DNA of 64,000 bases from Paenibacillus sp. FSL R5-0766 (GCF_037971845.1 NZ_CP150227.1:1426001-1490000), one strand, 5' to 3'. Positions 24,265 to 34,177 are shown, counted from the first letter of the stretch. Numbers and translations: made by a program. The notes: generated by a model not told the origin, from the sequence alone.

Positions 24265-24347
24265 AAAGCGCTGGTGAGACGCAATGCTTGGCAGAACCCA
24301 CATCCGGACGTAACTATCCAAAGCATGCGTTTCTGCCGGCGCTTTTT
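24265..24347 (+). promoter_or_regulatory. Large hairpin with U-run between binding-protein and permease genes
   Basis: AAAGCGCTGG (24265-24274) pairs with CCGGCGCTTT (24336-24345, one G-U). Inside, GAGACGC (24276-24282) pairs with GCGTTTC (24327-24333) and ATGCTT (24284-24289) with AAGCAT (24321-24326). TTTTTATTTT follows. GGCAGAA (24291-24297) can instead pair with TTCTGCC (24331-24337), which would break the main stem. It may be a partial terminator keeping the binding protein in excess of the permeases. Confidence 0.7.
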
Positions 24348-24382
24348 ATTTTGCACGATATGTCGAAGGCAGGTGAACAGGA

Positions 24383-25387
24383 TTGAACAGCTATATTGTC
24401 AAACGTGTGCTTGTGTTGCTGCCCGTACTGCTGGGCATGACCCTGATTGTCTTTTCCATCATCCACGCCATTCCGGGTGACCCGGCTGAGACCATACTTG
24501 GGCAAAAGGCAACCGAACAATCCAAGCAGGCCTTACGTGATCAGCTTGGACTGGATAAACCTTGGTTCCAGCAATATTTCGCCTACTTGGGTGATTTACT
24601 CAAAGGAGACCTCGGAACATCCATCCGCACCAAGGTGCCTATTGCCCAGGAAATTGTGCCTTATCTGACAGCAACCCTTGAATTAACGATGGCAAGTATG
24701 TTGTTTGCTGTCATTATTGGGGTGAATGCCGGGATTGTCAGTGCATGGAAGCACAACTCCTGGTTTGATTATTGCTGTATGGTCATTGCTTTGGTGGGGG
24801 TATCGATGCCGATCTTCTGGCTAGGTCTGATGGAACAATGGCTGTTTGCGAACAAGTTGCAGTGGCTGCCATCCATTGGGCGCATGAATGCACGAGATCC
24901 GGTGGAAGCCATTACGGGTTTATATGTGCTGGATACGATGATCGCTGGACAATGGAATCAGTTGTGGACAGTAACAAAACATTTGTTGCTCCCAAGTATT
25001 GCACTGGGCACGATTCCAATGGCCGTTATTGCCCGGATGACCCGTTCCAGCATGCTGGAAGTGATGAGTTCGGATTACATTCGTACAGCGAAGGCGAAGG
25101 GACTGGGTCCGTTTTTTGTCGTATATGGACACGCGCTTAAAAATGCATTTATTCCCGTGCTCACCGTCATTGGTATCCAGACCGGATCGTTGCTCGGGGG
25201 TGCGGTGTTGACCGAAACGATCTTTGCTTGGCCGGGTGTGGGACGGTATATATATGAAGCGATTAGTTCGCGGGACTATCCGGTGATCCAGAGTGGCATT
25301 CTGATCGTGGCATTCTTTTTCGTGGTCATCAACCTGATTGTGGACTTGCTCTACGCGGTGTTCGACCCTCGTATCAGTTATAAATAG
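24383..25387 (+). CDS. dppB: Peptide ABC transporter permease, DppB family
   Basis: A 334-residue permease starting at TTG 24383 with AGGTGA upstream. The N-terminus (YIVKRVLVLLPVLLGMTLIVF) and IHAIPGDPAETILGQKATEQ are classical DppB/OppB features. About six membrane segments; the EAA loop that contacts the ATPase is at SSDYIRTAKAKGLGPFFVVYGHALKN-type positions (about residues 231-256). It works with the DppC-like partner 40 bp downstream to form the membrane channel. Confidence 0.92.
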   Translation: MNSYIVKRVLVLLPVLLGMTLIVFSIIHAIPGDPAETILGQKATEQSKQALRDQLGLDKPWFQQYFAYLGDLLKGDLGTSIRTKVPIAQEIVPYLTATLELTMASMLFAVIIGVNAGIVSAWKHNSWFDYCCMVIALVGVSMPIFWLGLMEQWLFANKLQWLPSIGRMNARDPVEAITGLYVLDTMIAGQWNQLWTVTKHLLLPSIALGTIPMAVIARMTRSSMLEVMSSDYIRTAKAKGLGPFFVVYGHALKNAFIPVLTVIGIQTGSLLGGAVLTETIFAWPGVGRYIYEAISSRDYPVIQSGILIVAFFFVVINLIVDLLYAVFDPRISYK

Positions 25388-25427
25388 CGAATTCATCATT
25401 ATTCATACCCAAGAAAGGAGACGCCGC

Positions 25428-26327
25428 ATGGCCAAATTATCTACCAATACCGGACCATCCATTGACGCTGCGTCGGCGAGCACATCCGGTCCATGGCGGG
25501 AAGCGTGGAGAACGTTTCGTAAAAATAGGCTTGCGCTTGCGGGCTTGATTATTATCGTATTTTTTATCCTGTTGGCCTTCCTCGCGCCATACATCGCACC
25601 TTACGATTACAAGGAACAGGTGCTGGTGGATCGGCTTCAGGCCCCTTCGGCAGAGCATTGGTTTGGTACCGATGATCTGGGGCGTGACGTGTTTTCCAGA
25701 GTGATGCATGGGGCGCGTATTTCATTATGGGTAGGCTTCTTCTCTGTTATTGGTTCCATTATCGCGGGTACGCTGCTTGGTTTAATTGCAGGATTTTATG
25801 GAAAATGGGCGGACATGCTTATCTCGCGTTTATTTGATATTTTGCTCGCATTTCCGGGAATCCTGCTGGCTATTGCCATTGTGGCGATATTGGGCCCGTC
25901 TTTGCAAAATGCACTGCTCGCCATCGCCATCGTGAACATCCCGACCTACGGAAGATTGGTGCGTTCACGGGTACTCAGCTTGAGACAGGAGGAATTCATT
26001 ACGTCGGCACGGACACTTGGAGCGGGCAATGGGCGAATCTTGTTTCGCCACATCTTACCCAACAGCCTTACTCCTCTAATCGTGCAAGGTACACTCGGAA
26101 TTGGGACGGCGATCATCGAAGCTGCTGCTCTCGGATTTCTAGGCATGGGCGCACAACCACCCGACCCGGAATGGGGAAAAATGCTGTCAGACTCCCGTCA
26201 GTTTATACAAAAAGCACCGTGGACACTGATCTTCCCCGGCGTTTCCATCATGTTGACCGTTCTCGGCTTCAACCTAATGGGCGACGGCCTGCGCGATACC
26301 CTTGATCCAAAAATGGTGAAAAAGTAA
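25428..26327 (+). CDS. dppC: Peptide ABC transporter permease, DppC family
   Basis: A 299-residue permease. ATG 25428 has AAAGGAG at 25414-25420; the longer frame from 25338 would overlap the upstream gene. Features: a polar N-terminus, first membrane segment (LAGLIIIVFFILLAFLAPYI), WFGTDDLGRDVFSRVMHGARI, the EAA loop (EEFITSARTLGAGNGRILFRHILP) and the typical end (GDGLRDTLDPKMVKK). The two ATPase subunits (DppD/DppF) are not in this operon and must be encoded elsewhere or shared. Confidence 0.93.
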   Translation: MAKLSTNTGPSIDAASASTSGPWREAWRTFRKNRLALAGLIIIVFFILLAFLAPYIAPYDYKEQVLVDRLQAPSAEHWFGTDDLGRDVFSRVMHGARISLWVGFFSVIGSIIAGTLLGLIAGFYGKWADMLISRLFDILLAFPGILLAIAIVAILGPSLQNALLAIAIVNIPTYGRLVRSRVLSLRQEEFITSARTLGAGNGRILFRHILPNSLTPLIVQGTLGIGTAIIEAAALGFLGMGAQPPDPEWGKMLSDSRQFIQKAPWTLIFPGVSIMLTVLGFNLMGDGLRDTLDPKMVKK

Positions 26328-26455
26328 AATTATCAAACTCAAACCGTAACGTCAGTCTCAATACCCGTAAGACCGAGGATATTCGAATGTACATTAGACG
26401 GGAATGTTTTGATACTAGCCGATATATCAACAGACACATCACAATCTTTCACCAT

Positions 26456-26497
26456 GCCGGTTCGAACTTTGGTTCGAGGCGGCTTTTGTTTTACCCG
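26456..26497 (+). terminator. Terminator after the peptide-transporter operon
   Basis: GCCGGTTCGAAC pairs imperfectly with GGTTCGAGGCGGC across a short T loop, followed by TTTTGTTTT. It resembles a tRNA T-arm by chance (GGTTCGA), but there is no cloverleaf around it. Confidence 0.65.
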
Positions 26498-26577
26498 CGG
26501 GATTACGGTAAAATGATTGGTGATGTGAAAAAGTTGAAGGGTTATTCGATCTTTTAGTTAAAATAACCGCCTACGTA

Positions 26578-26607
26578 TTGACACCCAATTTTCCCATATG
26601 TTATATA
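26578..26607 (+). promoter_or_regulatory. Sigma-A promoter of htpG
   Basis: TTGACA (26578-26583), 17 bases, TTATAT (26601-26606; or TATATA one base later). The transcription start would fall within or next to the CIRCE element that begins at 26619. Confidence 0.75.
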
Positions 26608-26618
26608 AAAGGAAGGGT

Positions 26619-26645
26619 TTAGCACTCCGATCATCAGAGTGCTAA
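26619..26645 (+). promoter_or_regulatory. CIRCE element (HrcA operator)
   Basis: TTAGCACTC (26619-26627), nine bases, GAGTGCTAA (26637-26645): a perfect match to the CIRCE consensus bound by the HrcA repressor. It lies just after a good promoter and 506 bases before htpG, with no other gene between. Heat-shock control of htpG by HrcA follows as an inference. Confidence 0.92.
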
Positions 26646-26830
26646 CAGATGATGTTTTTACTATACGCCTACATATGGAATGATTCTGTTTTTGAAAATA
26701 GATATTGAACTTGAGTAGAACATGCGAAGCCAAGGTGCGCAACAGAATCTGAAGAAGCGAAATGTTTGCTTAATCAACAGAATCCATTTAAGTAGAAGGC
26801 TCTAATCCTCAAACAAGTTCCTGATCAGAT

Positions 26831-26977
26831 GCAAAAGTAGTGCAGGGGACGAAATCGATTTGGAGGAAGTGAAGCGTTCGCCTTTATCACCGGAGTTCTC
26901 CCTTTTAAAAAGGGAATCAAAGAAATCTGGGGATAACAGCGATCCGAAAAACGATTCGTAACCGGAACGGCTACATT
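26831..26977 (+). repeat. Dispersed intergenic repeat, copy B (in the htpG leader)
   Basis: Same core as copy A: GAAGCGTTCGCCTTTATC, an inverted repeat around CCCTTTTAAAAAGGGAA, AATCTGGGGATAACAGCGAT. Its flanks (GCAAAAGTAGTG... before, GTAACCGGAACGGCTAC after) match copy C on the other side of htpG. Confidence 0.8.
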
Positions 26978-27151
26978 GCAGAACGTCGTGCACTTATTTT
27001 TAACAATGAGCCAGTTAGAAGTGAAGCACAATATCTGTGGACTAGAGCGATCGAGTTTTTAAGTCTACTAATGGCCGCAGGATTATCTCAGTTACTTTCT
27101 ATTTTCAATCAAATCATTCGATATCCCAATTTGAAAGGAGTCCAACCACTC

Positions 27152-29032
27152 ATGGCTAAAAAAGAATTCCAGGCAGAATCCAAACGTTTGCTGGATATGA
27201 TGATCAACTCCATTTACACCCAAAGAGAAATCTTTTTGAGAGAATTGATCTCCAACTCCAGTGACGCCATTGATAAAATTTACTACAGAGCACTTACCGA
27301 CGATTCGCTCGTTTTCAACAAAGAGGACTACTTCATCAAGCTCACGATTGACAAAGAAAACCGCACGCTCACACTGACGGATACCGGAATCGGGATGACG
27401 CAGGAAGAGCTGGAGAACAACCTGGGGGTTATCGCGAAGAGTGGTTCCTTGGCGTTCAAGAAGGAAAATGAAGCTAAAGATGGCCACAACATCATCGGAC
27501 AATTCGGGGTTGGTTTCTACTCGGCATTTATGGTGGCGGACAAGCTCACCGTAACAAGTAAAACGCTGGGCAGCGACGAGGCTTGGAAATGGGAATCCGA
27601 AGGCGCGGATGGTTACACGATCACACCAGCTGAGAAAGATTCCGTAGGTACAGAGATCGTCCTGACGATCAAAGAAAATACCGAAGAAGATTCGTATGAC
27701 GAATTTTTGGAAGAGTACCGCCTGAGATCCATCATCAAGAAATACTCCGACTTCATTCGCTACCCGATCAAGATGGATGTAACGGGTCAACGTCCAAAAG
27801 AGGGCACGGAGAACGAGTTCGAGGAATACCAAGAAGAACAAACCGTGAACAGCATGGTGCCGATCTGGCGTAAAAATAAAAGCGAATTGACCGAAGAAGA
27901 TTACAATAACTTCTATATGGAAAAACGCTACGGTTTTGACAAACCGCTCAAACACTTGCATATCAGTGCAGATGGCGCAGTGGTATACAATGCGATCCTG
28001 TTCATTCCGGAGAACACGCCGTTTGATTACTATACCAAAGAGTATGAAAAAGGCCTTGAGCTATACTCCAACGGTGTATTGATCATGGATAAATGCGGGG
28101 ATCTGTTGCCAGATTACTTCGGATTTGTCAAAGGTATGGTGGATTCAGAAGACCTGTCCCTGAACATCTCCCGTGAGATGTTGCAACATGACCGTCAGCT
28201 TAGCCTGATCGCGAAGAACATCAAGAACAAAATCAAGAGCCAACTGCAAAGCCTGCTGAAGGACGAGCGTGAGAACTACGAGAAGTTCTACCAAGCGTTT
28301 GGTCGTCAATTGAAATATGGTGTATACAGCGACTATGGTGTGAACAAGGATACTTTGCAGGATCTGCTGTTGTTCACGTCTTCCAAAGAGAGCAAGCTGG
28401 TGAGCCTGGACGAATACGTCTCCAGAATGCCGGAAGATCAGAAGTACATCTACTATGCATCCGGTGAATCGATTAGCCGTATTGAGAAGCTGCCACAGAT
28501 CGAGGGTGTTCTTGAGAAAGGGTACGAAGTATTGTACTTTACCGATGACATCGACGAGTTTGCAATCAAGATGATCACGAACTACAAGGAGAAAGAATTC
28601 AAATCCATCTCCAGTGGTGACCTGGGTATCGAAGACAGCGCGGATAAAGAAGAAACGGACGCTCAGGACAACGACAACAAAGAGTTGTTTGAAGCGATGC
28701 AAGCTCAATTGGCAGGTAAAGTCAAAGCCGTTAAAGCTTCCAAACGCCTCAGAAGTCACCCGGTATGTTTGTCCACCGAAGGTGAGCTGACGATTGAAAT
28801 GGAGAAAATCCTGAAAGCTATGCCGAACAGCGAAAACGTACAAGCCGACAAAGTGCTGGAAATCAACGTAAATCACGATGTTTTCAAATCGTTGAAAGAC
28901 GCTTTCGCGCAGGATCAGGAGAAGCTGAACCTCTACACTAGCCTCCTGTACCACCAAGCATTGTTAATCGAAGGATTGCCAATTCAAGATCCAGTAGAGT
29001 TCACCAACGATATCTGTAAGGTGATGGTGTGA
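27152..29032 (+). CDS. htpG: Molecular chaperone HtpG (Hsp90)
   Basis: A 626-residue Hsp90. ATG 27152 follows GAAAGGAG at 27133-27140; the frame extends 27 codons further back without a binding site. The GHKL ATPase domain is intact: E31 and N35 in [33 protein letters not shown], and [17 protein letters not shown]. The middle domain has the catalytic arginine region ([16 protein letters not shown]), and the C-terminal dimerisation part ends with [14 protein letters not shown]. Cytosolic ATP-dependent folding chaperone. Monocistronic with its own promoter, CIRCE and terminator; repeats lie on both sides. Confidence 0.97.
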   Translation: MAKKEFQAESKRLLDMMINSIYTQREIFLRELISNSSDAIDKIYYRALTDDSLVFNKEDYFIKLTIDKENRTLTLTDTGIGMTQEELENNLGVIAKSGSLAFKKENEAKDGHNIIGQFGVGFYSAFMVADKLTVTSKTLGSDEAWKWESEGADGYTITPAEKDSVGTEIVLTIKENTEEDSYDEFLEEYRLRSIIKKYSDFIRYPIKMDVTGQRPKEGTENEFEEYQEEQTVNSMVPIWRKNKSELTEEDYNNFYMEKRYGFDKPLKHLHISADGAVVYNAILFIPENTPFDYYTKEYEKGLELYSNGVLIMDKCGDLLPDYFGFVKGMVDSEDLSLNISREMLQHDRQLSLIAKNIKNKIKSQLQSLLKDERENYEKFYQAFGRQLKYGVYSDYGVNKDTLQDLLLFTSSKESKLVSLDEYVSRMPEDQKYIYYASGESISRIEKLPQIEGVLEKGYEVLYFTDDIDEFAIKMITNYKEKEFKSISSGDLGIEDSADKEETDAQDNDNKELFEAMQAQLAGKVKAVKASKRLRSHPVCLSTEGELTIEMEKILKAMPNSENVQADKVLEINVNHDVFKSLKDAFAQDQEKLNLYTSLLYHQALLIEGLPIQDPVEFTNDICKVMV

Positions 29033-29153
29033 AAATCCTTCGTACAAGGGTGCGATAATATCCTTGATGCAAAAGTTCATGTAGCTTCAAGAGTAGACTG
29101 CGTGAACATTAAGTTTAGTAGCTAAATCGCAACGCTGCATCCACCATATTCAT

Positions 29154-29190
29154 CCGACAGGGCATTTCCGTCCTGTCGGTTTTTGTTTTT
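29154..29190 (+). terminator. Terminator after htpG
   Basis: CCGACAGG (29154-29161) pairs with CCTGTCGG (29172-29179), followed by TTTTTGTTTTTT. Confidence 0.9.
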
Positions 29191-29322
29191 TACCCATAAC
29201 GGGGAGGGTGCAGGGGAGGCATACTATCATTGAAACAAATGATGACATTTTCTAAATTGAACTTGATTTTCACTCGATTTTAGCGAGATAACTGGTGAAT
29301 ACCATTTTTGTATTTAAAGGAC

Positions 29323-29470
29323 AGCAAAAGTAGTGAAGGGGACGGAATCGATTCTGAAGAAGCGAAGCGCTCGCCTTTGTCTCCGGGTTTTTCCCTTAAT
29401 AAAGGGAATTCAGAAAACCTGGAGACAACAGCGATCAGAAGAACGATCCGTAACCGAAACGGCTACCTGG
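29323..29470 (+). repeat. Dispersed intergenic repeat, copy C (after htpG)
   Basis: Core as in the other copies (GAAGAAGCGAAGCGCTCGCC, then an inverted repeat with CCCTTAATAAAGGGAA in the middle, then GACAACAGCGATCAGAAG). Flanks match copy B (GCAAAAGTAGTGAAGGGGAC; GTAACCGAAACGGCTAC), so B and C form a subtype. Confidence 0.8.
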
Positions 29471-29716
29471 TGTCACAGTGAGTACTTATGGTTGTTCTGC
29501 TATGGGAGCGAGCATATGTGAATAATGAGTTCAATATGAATCATTGTCATTTAGATGCACGGATGATAGTCTGGCAGGGTATAATAAGAGAAGATGACTG
29601 TTCATCACAAGTTGATGTAAGAAGAGATGACAATCGCAGACAGGTTTTACTTTTCGAAACCACAGATGTTGTGTATAATCACTCAAAATAGAGACAGTCG
29701 GCTAGGAGTGATCCCC

Positions 29717-31132
29717 ATGCAGTGGAACGATCTGAGAGAACATAGACAATATCCTGAATTAACCAAATTGGATGGATCTCGTGCAGCGTATGAACGGGAC
29801 TATTCGAGACTGATTCATTCACCGACCTTCCGTCGGTTACAGGGCAAATCGCAGGTGTTTGGCGCAGGGACGGGTGATTATTATCGTACTCGCTTGACCC
29901 ATTCCCTGGAGGTGGCACAGATTGCACGAGAGGCTGCCCGAAGTCTGATTCGCCGTTTTCCTGAGGTAGACTGGGACCGCGCGGACAACCCCGGCCTTAT
30001 TATTGATTCAGAAGTGGTGGAGTGCGCTGCAATCGCACATGATTTTGGTCACCCGCCGTTTGGACATAAAGGTGAAGAAGTATTGGATGGCATTCTGGAT
30101 GACCTCATCAACACCGAGGCTAAGAAAATCATGAAAAAAAGCCGCAGCGCCAAAGTTCCCAAGGTGGAGTCTGAAGTCCGTGCCGAGCTAAAACGGAAAT
30201 ACGAGCATTTTGAAGGCAATGCGCACAACTTCCGTCTCATTATGCACTTGGAGAAACGTGAAGATATCGACGGACTGAACCTGTCTGATGCGGTATTACT
30301 AGGAATCAACAAGTATCCGTACCCTGGGACAGAGAGCAAAAAAGGCATGTATCATCATGAGTGGCAATATATTCGGGAGATCCGTGATCGCTGGAACGTG
30401 CCGGCAGGCAAGAAGACGCTGGAAGCACAGTTGATGGACCTCTGCGACGATATTGCGTACTCCTCGCATGACCTGGAGGATGGCATCAAAGCAGGCAAAA
30501 TTGAAGTACATGAGCATTTCCTGCAAGATCCGCATGTGAATCGACTGATTGTGGATAAGATTACAACGCTGGAGGATCTGTTCTGGAACGGATGGACCCG
30601 AGAAGCGATTGGGCAAAAGGTAGAAGAGGTCCTCGCTTCATTCCTGCGCATCTGGAATGAGAAGATGCCATTCTGCGAGCATGATTACTCGCGTACCCGC
30701 CGTGAGGTGAAAGCCTACTGGGTGAGCTTTTTTGTAGGCAGTCTGGGCGTTATTGACGACGGCGACTGGAAGAAGGTAACTTTTGTCCGTGAAGGGGCTG
30801 AAGACCTTGATATGCTGCGTACGGTGAGTGTGCTCAAGAGTTTTGCCTGGGTGACCATGATTCGTGACCTGCGTGTGCAGCGGCTACAGAAGCGCAGTGA
30901 GTGGATGATTAAGCGATTATGGGATGCATTCCTCGATCCGGAAACGTCCAAATCCATTATTCCATCTGACTGGCTGCAGCGGTATGAGAAGGATCAAGCC
31001 AAAGCCCAGCCAATCTGGACTTGGGAACACATGGTGATCGATTATATCGCAGGTATGACGGATGCATTTGCCGAGAAAATATATAATGAACTCTACGGTC
31101 TGAAGGTGGGTTCGATCTACGATCTGGATTAA
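29717..31132 (+). CDS. dgt: Deoxyguanosinetriphosphate triphosphohydrolase-like protein (HD family)
   Basis: A 471-residue dNTPase. ATG 29717 has AGGAG at 29704-29708. The HD-domain metal ligands are present: H62 (THSLEVAQ), H108-D109 and H112/H117 (IAHDFGHPPFGHKGE). The N-terminal FRRLQGKSQVFG motif and the ELKRKYEHFEGNAHNFRL region are typical of Dgt. It splits dNTPs to nucleoside and triphosphate, which controls dNTP pools and can limit phage. It stands alone, with the oxidoreductase gene 30 bp downstream possibly on the same transcript. Confidence 0.9.
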   Translation: MQWNDLREHRQYPELTKLDGSRAAYERDYSRLIHSPTFRRLQGKSQVFGAGTGDYYRTRLTHSLEVAQIAREAARSLIRRFPEVDWDRADNPGLIIDSEVVECAAIAHDFGHPPFGHKGEEVLDGILDDLINTEAKKIMKKSRSAKVPKVESEVRAELKRKYEHFEGNAHNFRLIMHLEKREDIDGLNLSDAVLLGINKYPYPGTESKKGMYHHEWQYIREIRDRWNVPAGKKTLEAQLMDLCDDIAYSSHDLEDGIKAGKIEVHEHFLQDPHVNRLIVDKITTLEDLFWNGWTREAIGQKVEEVLASFLRIWNEKMPFCEHDYSRTRREVKAYWVSFFVGSLGVIDDGDWKKVTFVREGAEDLDMLRTVSVLKSFAWVTMIRDLRVQRLQKRSEWMIKRLWDAFLDPETSKSIIPSDWLQRYEKDQAKAQPIWTWEHMVIDYIAGMTDAFAEKIYNELYGLKVGSIYDLD

Positions 31133-31162
31133 AATTAACCGATATAAAGGGAGATGAGACGC

Positions 31163-32179
31163 TTGGCTAAGCGAATGAGTGAGACGTTCAGTCTGGGCGT
31201 TCTTGACCTTGTTCCAAGGTTGAACGATGCCACAGCGGAGCAGGCGCTTCAACAATCGGTGATACTTGCGCAACATGCCGAGGCTTGGGGATACGCCCGA
31301 TACTGGACGTCAGAGCATCATGATATGGCTGAACTGGCATCGGCCTCTCCCGAAGTACTGTTATCGCACATCGGAGCAAGGACAACAACGATCCAACTTG
31401 GCTCTGGTGCGGTCTTGTTGCCGCATTACAGCCCACTCAAGGTTGCGGAGTCATTCCGCCTGCTGGCTGCGCTCTATCCGGGGCGCATTGAGCTTGGGCT
31501 CGGACGTGCTCCTGGCGGTGGACCTCATGCCACGATGGCACTCAGTGGCAATTACTTGCAGCATGTGTCCAAGCTGCCTGAATCGCTCGCAGCACTCACA
31601 GAACTGCTCGAAGACCGCTACATGTACGAGGATCATCCCGTGACAGCTCGTCCGATTCCCAAGCTTCCGTTATCACTCTGGATGCTGGGAACTAACGTGA
31701 AGAGTGCAGAATTTGCGGCACGGTTTGGCATGGGATATGTATTCGGTCAATTCATGAGTGATGCCGATGGTACAGAGGCTGTAAGGCGATACCGAGAAGG
31801 GTTTACTCCTAGTGCAACGATGAAGGAGCCTGAGGTTATGGTGGCAGTCAGCGTATTGTGTGCCGAGTCAGAGACGGATGCGATGGCCTGGAGTCGTGAC
31901 ATGGCGGAGAGACGCGAGCCGAATGGGAAAGAACGTTCAACCGAGCCGAATCCAAGTGGTATCGCGGGCTCTGACACGAATGATGAGGCCGTTAGTGATC
32001 AAAATGAATCGGTTCGGCACTATGCAGGTACACCTGAGCAGGTATGGGCTCGATTGCTACAGGTGAGTAGTAGGCTGGATACGGAAAGGTTGCTTCTGGT
32101 TACGGCAGGACCAGATTATGAGCGCAGATTGGATTCATATCGATTGCTGGCTGAGCATAAGACAGCAATCCTGAACTAG
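31163..32179 (+). CDS. Luciferase-like monooxygenase family oxidoreductase (MsnO8-like)
   Basis: A 338-residue protein of the flavin-dependent luciferase-like family (group 1, MsnO8 type). TTG 31163 is 9 bases after AAAGGGAG; ATG 31154 is too close to it and ATG 31175 is also possible. Family marks: SLGVLDLVPRLNDATAEQAL, YWTSEHHDMAELASASPEVL, LPHYSPLKVAESFRLLAALYP and ELGLGRAPGG. The substrate is unknown. Near residues 250-285 there is a polar linker (EPNGKERSTEPNPSGIAGS ...) that looks like an insertion in the barrel. Very near downstream of dgt; a strong terminator follows. Confidence 0.85.
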   Translation: MAKRMSETFSLGVLDLVPRLNDATAEQALQQSVILAQHAEAWGYARYWTSEHHDMAELASASPEVLLSHIGARTTTIQLGSGAVLLPHYSPLKVAESFRLLAALYPGRIELGLGRAPGGGPHATMALSGNYLQHVSKLPESLAALTELLEDRYMYEDHPVTARPIPKLPLSLWMLGTNVKSAEFAARFGMGYVFGQFMSDADGTEAVRRYREGFTPSATMKEPEVMVAVSVLCAESETDAMAWSRDMAERREPNGKERSTEPNPSGIAGSDTNDEAVSDQNESVRHYAGTPEQVWARLLQVSSRLDTERLLLVTAGPDYERRLDSYRLLAEHKTAILN

Positions 32180-32218
32180 GCTGATCGCTTTATGATGTTA
32201 GCCGTTGAAATCCGAACA

Positions 32219-32272
32219 AACCGAAGAGCTGCAGATCGGGACTTTACCGTATGCTGCAGCTCTTCGGTTTGG
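32219..32272 (+). terminator. Terminator after the luciferase-like gene
   Basis: CCGAAGAGCTGCAG (32221-32234) pairs perfectly with CTGCAGCTCTTCGG (32254-32267), flanked by A and T residues and followed by TTTGGATTTTG. Confidence 0.88.
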
Positions 32273-32411
32273 ATTTTGTCAAGATTCGACAATCTTTTAC
32301 AAAATCAAGCATCTTAATGACAAAATAATGTTATAATACTTTACGTCTATTTTCCTATCGATATAATATAGATAAGTTCTTTTGACAAGAGGTCAAAAGA
32401 AGGGGAAAACA

Positions 32412-32528
32412 ATGACAAACGCACCTGAATTCGGGATGACCGAAGAGGTCAAGGGGGAAATCATATGTTCAGCAGATTTAAGATCAAGAGTATCGGTCTG
32501 CGTATCAGCATCGCGTTCTACTTATTAA
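32412..32528 (+). CDS. Possible 38-codon leader ORF overlapping the chemoreceptor start
   Basis: ATG 32412 follows AGAAGGGGAAAACA and the frame ([17 protein letters not shown] ...) runs to TAA at 32526-32528, through the start of the chemoreceptor gene in another frame. The ribosome binding site is good and the first 18 codons look reasonable, but the rest only mirrors the overlapping gene. It may couple translation to the receptor gene or be chance. Confidence 0.25.
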   Translation: MTNAPEFGMTEEVKGEIICSADLRSRVSVCVSASRSTY

Positions 32529-34177
32529 TCCTCTGTTTAATTGTTTTGAGTGTCACGATTGTCACCCGGATGAATTCAATTGAAACCAATACCAATGAAA
32601 TTACGAAAAATTGGATGCCATCAATCCAGCAAATTAACCGGTTAAATTATACCACAGAGCATGTCCTGTCACTAAGTTATCGTCACTTTGACGCGGAAGA
32701 AACAGACAAGGCATTTTTGTCAGAAGAGCGTACAAAGTATATTCGTGAAACGACGCAGGCAATTAAAATCTATGATCAGCAGGAGAAGTCTGCGGATGAG
32801 CTCGAACATTGGACAGCGTTCAAGAACAAATGGGAGGCATATCTCAAGATTAATACGCAAGCGATCAAGTTGAGTGATGAGGGTCAGACACAGCTGGCGA
32901 AGGAAGTAGCTGATAAAGGAGCTGATTCCTTTGACACCATGCAAGTCGATCTTGATTATCTCGTGGAATACAATCAGGAACAATCCAATCTTGGGGCAGC
33001 CCAAACGATCAGATCGGTACAGGATGGTAGATTAATCATCATTATCGGTGTTCTTGTCATGATTGTCATTACAGCGATCAGCATTCCGATTATTCGTTCA
33101 CAGGTCGTGAAACCACTGCTACGTGTCATTAGTGCGGTGAAACTGATTGCAGAAGGCCAATTGAATGTTCAGGACATACATACCAAACATGAGGATGAAG
33201 TCGGTGTTCTGGCCAAAGCGGTGAATGACATGAAAGGTAACCTGACTTCCATGGTTCTGAGCGTCAGACGAATTGCGGAAGCTGTGAATCTGCAAAGCGG
33301 GGAACTGGCAATATCCTCAGAAGAGGTTAAGATTGGTAGTCGCCAGATTGCTGTGACCATGGAAGAGTCAGCCAAGGCCGCAGAGAGCCAGGCAGAGACA
33401 GCCGTGGAATCAGCCCGTACGGTTGAAGTGTTGAATGATCACATTCAGAATCATACGGAACAAGGCAGCCAGTTGCGCGTCATGTCGGATCTTGTACTGG
33501 AGCAAGGGTTGAATGGTCGCAAGGCGATGGAACAATCAGTGCAGCAGATGCAACAGATTTCCGGTTCGGTCTCTGCTTCCATGAACAAGATGGAACGGTT
33601 GAATCGTAAAAATGAAGATATTTCCAAGCTGGTTCAGGTCATTCATGACATTGCACGCCAAACCAATCTGCTGGCATTAAATGCCTCCATTGAGGCAGCG
33701 CGTGCGGGAGAGAGTGGACGCGGATTCGCCGTAGTGGCATCAGAAGTGAGGAAGTTATCTGAGGCTGTGCAGACTTCGGTTGAAGAGATCACGGCGATTA
33801 CCGAGGATATTCAGCAGGAGTCACAAGGGGTGGTTGCGGAATTACGTACGAACGTTCAGGAGACCGAACTGGGTCAGGAACATGTGCTTACTTCAGGTCA
33901 ACTCTTCCGTACAATTAATGAATCGGTGGAAGGCATGGTTGGTGTCATCAGCACTATGACAGATGGACTGGCAGGCATGCAGGAAGCAAGCGGACGAATG
34001 AATGATTTTAGTCAGCAGATTTCCGCTGTTTCGGAACAATCGGCAGCGAGTGTGGAAGAAGTTTCTGCATCGGCGGAAGAGCAGGTAAGTTCCATGGAAA
34101 CGATTAGCGGCAACATTCAAAGTCTGAAAGAATTATCAGAAGATTTGCTTACATCCATTGAAAAATTAAAAATATAA
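32465..34177 (+). CDS. Methyl-accepting chemotaxis protein
   Basis: A 570-residue chemoreceptor with CAAGGGGGAAATC before ATG 32465. First membrane segment at about residues 13-35 ([20 protein letters not shown]), an extracellular four-helix-bundle sensor (about 36-180), second segment about 182-206 ([20 protein letters not shown]), HAMP (about 207-260), then the signalling domain with the hairpin tip [20 protein letters not shown] and [20 protein letters not shown]. The tip contacts CheA/CheW at the cell pole. The ligand is unknown. It stands alone with a terminator after it. Confidence 0.95.
   Translation: MFSRFKIKSIGLRISIAFYLLILCLIVLSVTIVTRMNSIETNTNEITKNWMPSIQQINRLNYTTEHVLSLSYRHFDAEETDKAFLSEERTKYIRETTQAIKIYDQQEKSADELEHWTAFKNKWEAYLKINTQAIKLSDEGQTQLAKEVADKGADSFDTMQVDLDYLVEYNQEQSNLGAAQTIRSVQDGRLIIIIGVLVMIVITAISIPIIRSQVVKPLLRVISAVKLIAEGQLNVQDIHTKHEDEVGVLAKAVNDMKGNLTSMVLSVRRIAEAVNLQSGELAISSEEVKIGSRQIAVTMEESAKAAESQAETAVESARTVEVLNDHIQNHTEQGSQLRVMSDLVLEQGLNGRKAMEQSVQQMQQISGSVSASMNKMERLNRKNEDISKLVQVIHDIARQTNLLALNASIEAARAGESGRGFAVVASEVRKLSEAVQTSVEEITAITEDIQQESQGVVAELRTNVQETELGQEHVLTSGQLFRTINESVEGMVGVISTMTDGLAGMQEASGRMNDFSQQISAVSEQSAASVEEVSASAEEQVSSMETISGNIQSLKELSEDLLTSIEKLKI

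Larger units (their letters stand above)
26328..27151 (+). other. 824-bp gap between dppC and htpG: terminator, promoter, CIRCE, repeat
   Basis: The gap holds the terminator at 26456, the promoter and CIRCE at 26578-26645, a short degenerate piece of the dispersed repeat at about 26748-26775 (CTGAAGAAGCGAA), and repeat copy B at 26831-26977. The transcribed leader of htpG is about 500 bases. No gene can be supported here. Confidence 0.7.
29033..29716 (+). other. 684-bp gap between htpG and dgt
   Basis: Besides the terminator at 29154 and repeat copy C at 29323-29470, nothing convincing is visible. The short frames at 29333-29521 and 29488-29691 come from the repeat and from AT-rich sequence and have no ribosome binding sites. 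Confidence 0.5.

Noticed and set aside
26456..26490. tRNA-like GGTTCGA stem
   Set aside because: Only one hairpin followed by a T-run; no acceptor or anticodon arms, so a terminator is the better reading.
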